Below the pieces are notes generated by a model that saw only the letters and a program-made list of their open reading frames with translations, made no database searches and had not been told where the DNA came from. 64,000 nt of DNA, taken from the NCBI GenBank assembly GCA_009617715.1, contig VTFK01000002.1:558001-622000 (forward strand). The letters run 5' to 3'. A program made the position numbers and the translations under genes. This DNA is from Plectrocnemia conspersa (Eukaryota; Arthropoda; Insecta; Trichoptera; Polycentropodidae). Positions 53,835 through 64,000 of the stretch are shown here, piece by piece. Within the stretch, counting starts at the first letter, position 1, and the number at the start of each line of letters is the position of its first letter.

Positions 53835-55580
53835 AAGCAGTGGATAGAAGGAACAATAATATTAACAATTCGAAACTGTCTTGATTTTTTCGAGCATATA
53901 ATATCTTAAGTAAATCTGTTAAAACGTATTCCATATTTAAACATATGTTTTATGATTACTTACAATTTAATATTATTTATTACTAAAAATTTACTTATGA
54001 ATTTTACAAACAATATTAACTAAATTATATTTGATATGCACATTTTTTCGCGGTTTATTTACTATATATTTTAAAGCATAGAATAAATAAGCATATACTT
54101 GTCGCTTAATACAACACCAACAATTGTAAAAAAAACTAAATTATTGATAATATGTTTAAGTATGTTTATATTTCACATGTAATTATGCTTATTATTAACT
54201 TATTTTTTTTCGTTTCATAATTTTTATTCCCACTGATAATTTATTAAGCCAGCATATGCTTTAAATAGTTAGCATTATTCACTATTTTTGAAAGACACTT
54301 TAATTATAAACGAGTTGATATCTTATTATTTTATTTGAGACTATTACGTTTCCTTAACACATACAAAACTTGTCCAAAAGTCTTGTTTTTAGTTGAAAAA
54401 ATATTATTAAAACATTTTTACAAAATAACTAGGTCTGTACTACAATCAATTCACTAGTCACAATTTATTTGCCATCAATGTTAACTTTAATGTACATAAA
54501 CTTTTTTTTTATAAAATACAAAGAATTAGAATATGTAGGAACTTAATTTGTTAAATCTGCCTAATCTTTAGATAAATATAATATGGTAGTCTTTCTAATA
54601 CATAAAATGCTCGTTTCTATAAATTAGAAATTAATAATATTTATTGCTAATAAAAAAATATATGGTTTTCAATAGTTAACACTTATTTAAATATTATTTT
54701 TGGGCAGTACGTAATTTAAATTATGAGTTTTTATTTCTAGTTGAAAATACTTTGATATTCGATGAGTTTGATCAAATTAAAAGTTATCAGATTCAATATT
54801 GTGATAGCCAACTTATTACTGGAGGCATTAACGTAGTAAGTGAGTTATAAGTCAGTGATAACCGATCTTTTACGACGAGAAGGCCATCATTCGTTTTACG
54901 GTCACATTTCGTGCTATCCACGGACGTTAAGGTTTTATAAGGGGCTGTTTCCTTGACGATTTTTAAATTAATATTACTGCACTTTAAATTTCTTGGCGTA
55001 GATCAGTATTAAAATTGAATAGTAATATATTTTACAAGCGGCAATATAAAAATCGAGAAACTGTAATTGTATTACATTTTTTGGAATTTTTAGAAAAAAA
55101 AATTCTTGACGTTTTCTTATTTATATGAAAAAGCATATTTGTGTCTAGTTTTTTTTAATATCGTATATTTTATTTTTTAATTTTGACTGCATTTTAAAAG
55201 TCGATTATATGAGAGTTTAGAATATATATAGAATAGATTTTTATTATGAATTCTTAAATAGAAAAAATAATCAGCATTTTTTTCTTTATAGCTAAGATTT
55301 AATTACTACATTATTATAATGAACTTCTTATGCATTTTTTTAAAAAAATATTGACCATAACTAATTAACAAGACATTAAAAAAATTTATGAAGAAACATT
55401 TGACAATCTATATAAAATATAGAATGTTCATATCATGTTTTTTTTATATGTATATAACATTAAAAAATGGACGTTTGACGATGTTTGTATTTGGACACAT
55501 ATTAAACTAAATATTTAAAAAATATTTTGTATCCAATTTTACACTAATCGATCTCGATCAAATAAAAAATCTAAACCTCT
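53835..55580. other. AT-rich DNA; small patch at 54.76-54.96 kb
   Basis: No gene. The patch contains ATCCACGGACGTTAAGG and is slightly GC-richer. Confidence 0.5.
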
Positions 55581-55584
55581 TGCA

Positions 55585-55965
55585 AATCAACGATACGTCT
55601 TTTTTTATTCGTCCGGATTAAATAAAGTATGAAACGATTTCGTCCGATAAGTGAACTTGGGATTATGAAGCGTATCGCCTTTCGCAGAAGGTTCGATTCG
55701 ACCCTTTGTCGGCTCACAAAAGGAGCTCTCCAAAGGGTAAAGGGGCGTCGAATCGTCCGCTTCCAAACACGAAATTGTTATCTTTTCGAGTGGGAGAAAT
55801 GTATATTTTTGTATGGCAAACGCTTGGATTTTTGACCAAGGACCCGTCTCGGCCCTGTGTGGTGCTTTATCATGCAAATGAACCGGTTGACCGACGTATC
55901 GATGGTTTTGACATTTCGCAGTTTGGCATAATATACCGTAGTGCACATCAAAACTCATAAGAAAT
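55585..55965. promoter_or_regulatory. GC-richer island with open frames on both strands
   Basis: Open frames of 117 codons (minus, 55605-55958) and 84 codons (plus, 55706-55960) overlap, mainly because few stops occur at this composition. Neither shows a recognisable domain or splice structure. It contains the POU-like ATGCAAAT within TATCATGCAAAT, a 12-mer also present at about 26015 beside the receptor exon. Confidence 0.35.
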
Positions 55966-55969
55966 GAAA

Positions 55970-56415
55970 TTATAAAGAATAATTATTGATTTAAATTTAA
56001 CATTACAACTAAAGCTCAATATACCAATATTTCTGTATTTCAACTATTTTCTAAATGTAACAAAAAATAAAATACTAATAGTTTAATATTACGCATTAAA
56101 TATGTTTAAATTTATAAGATTTTTATAGTATGTAGTGACATCAATAATTATTATTAATTCTTATGGTATAAGATTTAAAGATATTTTTATATAATATTTG
56201 TATTTTTTGCTTGCTCATATTAAACTGTACCTATATTTCTAACAGTGTTTCTCATGTCACTCTTAATACCTTTCTAAAAAAATAATAATCGTTGGCTTAT
56301 CCCGCGTTTCTAGAAACTTTCTTCATTCAGCAGGCGTCAGATTGATATTGAATCATTGGCAAGAACAAAGTAGACAACGAATTAATTTCATAATAACGTT
56401 AGTGTATATTTAAAT
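55970..56415. other. AT-rich DNA, no gene seen
   Basis: Stop-rich sequence between two GC-richer islands. Confidence 0.55.
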
Positions 56416-56419
56416 TGTT

Positions 56420-56700
56420 GGCTTGTTAGGCTTCTTATCAGATTAACACCGCAGCCATTCGCCAAACTTCTGTCTTTGGCCGGCCGTCCCCACTGCAAAA
56501 GATTCCGACTTTGCCCGGTCTGGTCTCGTTTAAGGCACTACCAAAACGGTATTCTTTTGAGTTGTCTCAACGCAGCAAGTTTTACGTCACTACGTCTTTC
56601 TGAAGACGATAGCACAAGAACACCTTAGATGGTGCGACGCCGAAAGTATGCACCCTGGATAATGTGATCCGTAAACTATGACCTCAGTAGCATATATTAT
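56420..56700. promoter_or_regulatory. GC-richer island
   Basis: Contains TTTGGCCGGCCGTCCCC (with the palindrome GGCCGGCC), TTACGTCACTACGTC (a CRE-like TACGTCA) and GATGGTGCGACGCCG. No coding frame. Confidence 0.35.
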
Positions 56701-57099
56701 TACTGTTTTTTTTTACATAAGTATATTTTTCTGCAAATAAAAAAAGTTTAAAATAGTTTTAATTGAGTATTCATCAAGATCCCAAAAAAACTGTTAATAT
56801 TTATTTATTTTAGACTTTCATACAAAACCATGGATTTTCATTTAGTATTATTTTTTTAAAATTTTAAATCATAAGATCTTTGGCAACGCTTGAGTACTAA
56901 CTAAAAATAATATTTCATTATAAATATATTTCACTAAAATATAAATGTTTTTCTGAATTTACCTCTTTATTAGAGATTTTTTATAGCATATATGCATATA
57001 TTTGTCTATGAGAATAAGAAAAGCTATCACACTTATTTGTGATAATTGATCTAAATTTTAATTATAAAAAACAATCAATTAGATCTTTTAAACACATTA

Positions 57100-57185
57100 G
57101 AAACTTAAAATCATTGGAGTTCATGTAAGATTCGAACCTAGGTCTTTTAAATGTTTCGCCGTTAATCTGTCGTGCTAGTAATTAA
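57100..57185 (-). repeat. tRNA-derived SINE-like fragment
   Basis: On the minus strand, an A-box-like TAGCACGACAGATTAACGGC and, 31 bases later, a near-consensus B box GGTTCGAATCT within a mostly pairing T arm. The anticodon arm does not fold. This is a Pol III promoter of tRNA origin, so a SINE head or tRNA pseudogene. Confidence 0.5.
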
Positions 57186-57189
57186 CATT

Positions 57190-60100
57190 TTTTTTATTTT
57201 TCCTGTATGGCAATCAGTGTATGTTTTAATAATCAGTATATTAAGATTATTTGTACAACTAAAGGATCTCATTGGCTTTAAGACTATGATTTTGAAAATA
57301 CTACTATTATCTCTAAATGTAGAAATTAATGACATAAAATAAAAATAATTTTAATGGATAAAAAGCTAATGGTTTAAATGACATCTACAAAAATAAAATA
57401 TTTTAATTTAAATATGCACAAATTGTTCAGACGCCACTTAATAATATTTATATTTTTTTATTATATTACAATACAGTAAATTTTATCTTTATATTTTCTG
57501 TTTTTATACACTCTGTTCAAATATTTTTTATACTTATTATTTTTATAAATACGTCAATTTTATTCTGAAATACCTTAATAAATATGTCAAACAATTCTGA
57601 TTTCCCAATGTCTTTCATTTCTTGAAAATAGGAATTTTCATTTTCACTCTAAAATTTTCTCTAAAATTCTCAAGGAATTTAGAATAAATAAAATAATATA
57701 TTTAATATATGATATTTGATTTTATTATTACATTAAATTATTGTAGATATATTTATATTTATAAAATATCTTTATTGTTTTTATTTTCGCCATATTTTTT
57801 TGGCAATATTTAAGCATTTAAATTATGTTATTCATAGTAATTAAAATACAAAAGAAATTTATTAAAACATATTAGCAGGTACACTGTCACATCTTAATAT
57901 CAAATTTACTTTTTAAAAACACGCACCATTTAAAGTGATATTTTGTAACAAAATTTTCAGTGAAAGAATATTTTTGTGAAAAGCCTGCATACATTTTTGA
58001 AATCTGCCGATTTCCACGTAAAGTGGTTAATTCCAATCAGATTAATAATGTAGTTTTTAGACGACCTTTATTAAAAGCTTTCAAGAAAGCATGCATTTGT
58101 TTTTATCATCTCGTACGGACCCACCTTTTATTATGCTTCGGTGTAAATAAATTCAGCGATTGTAAAACATTTAAAAATATTTATAAAAAAAATATATTTT
58201 AACGAAAAAAATTTTCGAGAAATCGGCAAATTTTCCGAGAAATGCGAATTCTTGATTTGGTATTTTTGTCGATAAATTTTCGAGATGAAATACTATTTTA
58301 TAATAGTTTTAAAAAGCAATACTGATACATTATTATTTTTAACCCATTTTTTTATGCTAAAATCTAGTTGATTGTCAGTTAAATATATTATTAATAAATA
58401 TGATGCTTCCAATACTTCACAATTAAAAAAATACTTGTTGAGACAACGAGTACTTCACTTCATTACTGACGATGGATATTTATGTAACTCGATATAAAAG
58501 TTAATGAGACTGTTTGAGAAACCAAGCTCACTTAATTGATAAAAAATATATAAATAACAATTAATCGTTCAATTATGTTTAATTACAATTGTTTATCCAA
58601 CATCTGTATTATATCATACAAAAATATTTACTCACAAATAAAAATAAATCTGCGTAGTTTACGATCAAGTTAGTCATGAGCGAAATAAAATATATTTCAA
58701 TAAATGTTTTAAAGTTGTTTTGATTTATAATAAACTTATTTTATTAAAACATATAAATGTGATTTATCAGATATTTTGAAGCATAATTTGTGTTTGACAG
58801 TTGAGTATTTTGTACATATTTTATCACGCTCGTTAATTTCTTTATTTGTAAAATTCTATTAAAGTTTGTGTTAACAGTAGAATAAAAATCAATAAATTTA
58901 TGCAAATGTATTAGAATGCTTTTAGCAAATATGCTGTGTCAAATAAAGGGTTGATTAATAGTATGAACTTTCTAAGAGGGTACATTGAAGATGATAGATA
59001 TCATGCTTAGTAACATTAGAAATATTTCTGAAGAAATTGGTATCTCATATGCTTTATTCAAAACAAGTTTGTTCCTGCTACTCGTTTAATGTTAAAATTA
59101 TACTAAGAGCTACACTAAACTGAAAAATACACTTAGTTAAGTAATCATCTAATATTTTTTATTGTCTGTTGAATTAAGATAATTATAAAAGTCATTGCGT
59201 GATATTTATAAGTGATATATATAATACATACATGTGTTCTCGATATAAACACACTTGTATATTGCTACGACAAACATCCACATTCTTTCACATACAAATA
59301 TCTTAGAAATTTGTATCCTTTTTAATAATAAGGAATATTTCACTGTATTGAGATTCTATACAATCGATCCATATTATAATATTCTAAGAACCGTTCTTAT
59401 ATTGTAAAACATATACGATGTGACTTTAGATTATCAAAGTGTTCCGCATTTTATATCACAATCCTAAGCATTTTCGATGCCTTATTAAAAAATATTCTCC
59501 ACATGAAAGTTCTAATTAAATAAAAGTCATTATATGTAAATAATATAAATATTTTTTTATATAATTTTATAATATAAATAACATTATAAATAATAAAATA
59601 GAAATAATATAATATGATATGATAATTAATTATATCCATAAATAATACATTTTGTCGTTGGGTTTAAAACTTGTTTGTCTATAATAAATAAGTCTACTAT
59701 CTCAGCAGTAAATTGATACACTCCTTGTTCAAAAAGTGATATAATTTTCATTTTATTTTTTTTTTCTTTGAGGTGGATTTATTACAATGTGGCGTTGAGA
59801 GATAATGGGATTCGATTCTAAGCCCTCGGCTATATTTTGATGATTTATGATTTTGTATAACAAAAGGGTGGAGCGAAAGTGATAACTCTCATCTTCGCCT
59901 CAGCCGGGAAATTGCAATCTCGGATAAAAAAAATCACGTTCGAAATGAACATTTGAATTTCATACACCAGTATTTCGATAGCGTACTACGAAATATTAAA
60001 ATCTAAAAATATATTTTATATACAAGAATATCGCAAAGTATAGATTCAAAGTCCAACAAGAATTTATAAAGAATTTTATTTTAACTTGCGAAACCTTTAA

Positions 60101-60340
60101 GCACCCCTTAATTTACTTTTCAACCTGCGTATGAGTTTCTTAATTGTTCCTGCTCCATTTCACGACACCCAACGCGTGCAGCTTTTAATTGCATTATTAT
60201 ATTTTTTGTTTATTAAGAATAATATTGTTTATTAATGCTATCGATCGTTAAGCGCCTATTGAAATTAATTTATTGCTTATCTTAGTTGTTTATTGATCAT
60301 GATAGTCACTTATTTTGTATGTTTTCATTGTCATTAACAA
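57190..60340. other. AT-rich DNA with a repeat-like patch at 59.77-59.96 kb
   Basis: No gene. The patch at 59770-59960 has TGGCGTTGAGAG, then GGGATTCGATTCTA, a B-box-like word, and could be another tRNA-like repeat. An 80-codon frame at 57960-58202 has no motif. Confidence 0.45.
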
Positions 60341-60344
60341 AATC

Positions 60345-60830
60345 AAGTTGGCAAAAGTTACGGAAATTCGTAACGTAATTGCGACTGAAAACATAAACGC
60401 CATAGCGTCACTCAGATCCTAACGGAAACTATCAGTACCGTCAACGGATCAAAAAATATGTTTCATTTAAACTAAAGTTACACTTTTACTATTTAAATAT
60501 CATTCATACAAATGTGTTATCAAAAAATATAAATATGTATCTACATATAATATATAAAATATGTTCATGTAAATTGTGATATTTTAACATACGGCGTGTG
60601 TTGGGTTACATCATCGGTTAACCAAAGTTAACATTTGTATTTCAGGGTTATCATCTAGGGTGCTATAAATTACGATTTTGACACAGGGGTTAACAAATGC
60701 GATTCGGCGGTTAATAATTAATGGCTAAATCGTGTTACTCCCACGAATTTTGAATGAGTCTCTCGACAAGGTAAAAAAGGGCACCTGTGTAACGTTTTAG
60801 ACGCGTGTCAATTTTCATTGACTGCCTTTA
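60345..60830. promoter_or_regulatory. GC-richer island with GTTAAC/homeodomain-type motifs
   Basis: Between 60600 and 60720 there are CGGTTAACC, AAGTTAAC, GGGTTAAC and GCGGTTAATAATTAATGG. The last matches 12 of 13 core positions of an HNF1-type site (GTTAATNATTAAC). Several motifs in about 110 bases make an enhancer plausible. Confidence 0.35.
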
Positions 60831-60834
60831 TATG

Positions 60835-62685
60835 TATATGGAATATTTTATGTGGCTTTGATCGATTCGGCGACCCTCGACATTTTCAAAATTTAATCTT
60901 TTGCTTATCTTGCATCTTACATGTGAGAAAATTCGAGTTACCTCTTTGTGTATATTTGGTTCGTTTTTATTTCATGGATTTATATAAAATAAATGGTAAC
61001 TATACTTGTTGTTTGATCAAAGAAAAGCGGAGAAAAATAAATTGCAAAGTTTGTATTCAGGAATTGAATTAAAGTCAAGTTAGAACGAAGACTGACAGAA
61101 AAATAAAACAGTGGTTAAAACAAAGTTCATCATCAAAAAAATGTACATATATAATACAAAAAAATAACAATAAATACATTTTTATTATTTAAAGACTTAC
61201 TATTTATTTTTTATGGATAAAAACGTCATAACTATAACTTAGGCGGCCAAAGCTTACACCCAAATTTGGACGTGCCAAACCTTCCAAAATTATTGAAAAA
61301 CTCGGTCAGTCAAAACACGAAAGCCAATTTATCGTTTCAAGGAATTAATATTATAAGTGGCGGAATGGCAAATACATGATTTTTGATGAGTCTATTAAAA
61401 ATTGACTATTAAGCTCGTGTTTGTTCTGTATAAATTATAAAAAAATATTTTAAAATAAAATAATCTATAAATTATAAGTTATTTTACTTTATTTTACAAT
61501 TAATATTACAAATAAATACTCAGTTCAGATTACAAATATATTAAAAAAAAATTAATTGCAAATATTTAATATAAAATAAAATATATGTATTGCCCAAATT
61601 TTTTTTGGAGAAATTTAAAAGAAGGCTTGGAACACTCTGACCTAGACTAATATTGGTATGCTCTTTTAAATGACAATCATTGCTATACAGCTACAAAATG
61701 TGACATCACCAAATGAAGCATGAGGATGAATATATTATTTATAAAAGTATTAATTATGTTTTTTTAAATAAAATAGGATATTTTATAAAAAAAAATAATT
61801 CAATTTTCTTATTAAAAATTAAAATAAACTTATAATAAAAATTAAAGTACAAATAAAACCTTAATAATATGTATTTTTACTATGTATTTTTGTTAATATG
61901 TAAATTTATAAAAATACAGGTAAATGTATAAACTTATTTATTATCTTGAAGATACGTATATGCCTAGTATAAATACATATATGTTAACTTTTACTCGTTT
62001 ATAATTCGAATCGTTTTATCTGAAGACACTTTTATCAATTTAAATATTTATGTAATAGCACTAATACTTACTTACTTCACAAGATACTTTTTATGTGCAT
62101 ATATACATACATACAATCAAGACTTTTTATATTCTAAACATTTAAAAAATAAAATGTTTTATGACTATTTAACTGTTAATCTATATTTATAAAAAAAAAC
62201 TTTCAGGTAAAATTATGCGTATACCTATAATGAAAATAATTTTTAAATAAGACATTATTATCAGTGTGAAAGTGTGCACATGAATAAAACATTATATTAT
62301 TAGAGCCATTTAAAAAATGTTTTGATTGGATACTACCTACTGACTATGATTTCTGAATATAGTATAGCAATAATTAGGGTCTTTGGATACCAGCTGAAAT
62401 ATACTGCATTAGTATTTATATACTGATACTACCTTTACATTTTGTTTTTAAAAATAGTGCACTCTCGCTTTATTATGGTGTTGTTACAATACCCAGTTGT
62501 ATATGTTAATTGTTATCTCGTTGCATCGTCATATTACAACGGTAGATTAAGATAATATTTATAAATAAAAAATACACATTTTTATGTGTTAATAATATTT
62601 CTATTATACACAAGCATCCGGTAACAAATCAAGTGCTGATAAGGGTTTAGTAGGGTCGTTACCTGTCTGTTAATAAACTCCTCAC
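60835..62685. other. AT-rich DNA, no gene seen
   Basis: Stop-rich sequence. An 84-codon frame at 60818-61072 with a hydrophobic start shows no recognisable domain. Confidence 0.5.
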
Positions 62686-62689
62686 TTTT

Positions 62690-63110
62690 CAGATTTCCCA
62701 GAGGCGACGATGCACTTAACAAGTATTGTCTTTGGATATTCCACTCGACCCTTATCCCGGTCCCTAATCCCAATTTTTATCGACCGCTCGTCCACCATTT
62801 CTTGATCGTATAATTCAAACACAATTGATTACTTTCTCCTCCGTTTCGACACAAAGTGGCTTTCCACTCTCTTAGACAGACAGACGCTCGTGGATTTGCC
62901 ACAACGAAACGTTTCTCGCTCAGAAAAGGACAATCCACTTCTGAAGCGAGTTATTAAATGTAGCTCCGTTCTCGAGCATTACACAAAGTTTACACACCGA
63001 CTTTCTCGGTCGAAACTCTTTTTAATATTCTTGGTAATCTTTGGAAAATACGTCAGGGCCGTGAAAATTGAAAATTTATTATCTATACATTTGGTGCTAT
63101 TTAAAGCCGA
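62690..63110. promoter_or_regulatory. GC-richer island
   Basis: About 420 bases including CGACCCTTATCCCGGTCCC and TTAGACAGACAGACGCTCGTGG. Two short open frames (minus 62582-62773, plus 62890-63114) lack motifs. Confidence 0.3.
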
Positions 63111-63114
63111 ATAA

Positions 63115-64000
63115 ATTAAAATGTTAAGTTTGACTTTTATATTTTAAAATCAATCCAAAATAATAAAACGGCAATGGAAGATTATCTCATATTTTTGAAA
63201 TTTGGATTGATATTTTTACTTTGTTATTTTTAGAGTTAGTCAGCCAAATAAAACCCTTTAAATTAAATTATTAATATGTTTTTATTTTACAAAGTAGATA
63301 AGTGTTTTAAAAAGGTCTCTTGTAAGTCAGAATAGACGTCTTACAGGAAGTAACTAGCTCGACCGTTGTTGTTCCTCTAATTATGCTCCAGGCGCTAGAG
63401 TTAAAATGTGAATAATACGTCGACTTCTAAATCTCCAAAGCGAGTTTTACGTATCATGTCGTCCACATAAATTGATAATTATCAACTAATTCAAAGACTT
63501 AAAATCAGAGGACTCGACATAAAACCCTTTTACATTTGACCATCGCCTCTAAAATAAAAAATGCATTTATTAGATGTGTGTACTTGTTTGTTAATGGTCA
63601 AACAAAGACCTTTGTTTTACGGTCCTTCGTGACGATTGTGTCTTTAGGTATGTAATACACAATAGTATTGTTCCAGTGTTGATACGTTTTCATAATGATA
63701 CATTCTTTCTGACAGATGGACAAAATTCTTTGTTATTTCCTAGAACAATGTAACCGGTGTATAAAGGCATATGTTATACGTATCCATTGACGCAATCTAG
63801 ATTTCCTTAGTTGGTTTTATTGTTGAATGTGTTTAAATCGATATCTCTGCGTAACCTTCATGTTTTCAGAGCAATTAGTGTTAACTAATTTGGACTTGAT
63901 TTATGTGTTTGATATTCTGTGGAAGTTATAATATTTATTTCCTTCAGGTCTCATTGTTAATAAATAATTCGATACGGTATTCGATGTATGGACTTTATTC
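63115..64000. other. Moderately AT-rich DNA to window end
   Basis: No coding sequence recognised; G+C is slightly above the desert average. Confidence 0.5.

Noticed and set aside
55605..55958. 117-codon minus-strand frame in a GC-richer island
   Set aside because: Two other frames are also open here, so stop scarcity is explained by base composition; no domain seen.

Overview
This is an AT-rich eukaryotic nuclear window, almost certainly from an insect. The evidence is a clear octopamine beta-type receptor exon with consensus GT/AG splice signals, together with the mix of decayed mobile elements: Jockey-like and CR1-like LINEs, Penelope-like retroelements, and mariner/Tc1 relics. I see no bacterial features (no operons, no Shine-Dalgarno sites, no CRISPR). 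The sequence does not let me fix the insect order.

The only gene I can identify with confidence lies on the minus strand. An exon at 26132-27711 carries a 5' UTR (27492-27711) and 453 codons of an Octbeta2R-type G-protein-coupled receptor: N-terminus, TM1 to TM5 and a long third intracellular loop. It ends at a phase-1 donor. No TM6/TM7 exon could be found by eye in the 26 kb that follow on the minus strand, so the next intron probably runs out of the window. A good splice acceptor at the upstream edge implies at least one more 5' UTR exon at higher coordinates. The UTR carries four short upstream ORFs. A second, unidentified coding fragment sits on the plus strand at 4404-4757. It is dense in N-glycosylation sequons and far richer in G+C than its surroundings; it could be the last exon of an opposite-strand secreted protein gene.

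Layout: 1-5.1 kb is AT-rich DNA with a tRNA-like repeat, a GC-richer patch and the orphan exon. A decayed Jockey-type LINE lies at 5.5-6.1 kb, a mariner relic at 10.4-10.7 kb, a LINE 3' end at 11.6-12.2 kb and a second copy of its terminal hairpin at 13.3 kb. From 13.3 to 24.1 kb is desert with two long (AT)n tracts. A Penelope-like reverse transcriptase relic lies at 24.5-25.3 kb and a third LINE-tail hairpin at 25.7 kb, followed by the receptor exon at 26.1-27.7 kb. A Tc1-like transposon end lies at 32.5-32.8 kb, a palindrome-rich GC island at 35.8-36.0 kb and a CR1-like LINE at 41.1-41.9 kb. At 43.7-46.3 kb a pair of inverted repeats of about 95% identity encloses a Jockey relic (minus) and a Penelope GIY-YIG endonuclease relic (plus). 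The rest is desert broken by GC-richer islands (53.5, 55.6, 56.5, 60.6 and 62.8 kb), which are candidate regulatory DNA upstream of the receptor.

In short, this is one neuromodulator receptor gene spread over a large, transposon-littered, regulatory-type landscape. Every assignment comes from reading the sequence by eye; no homology search was run.
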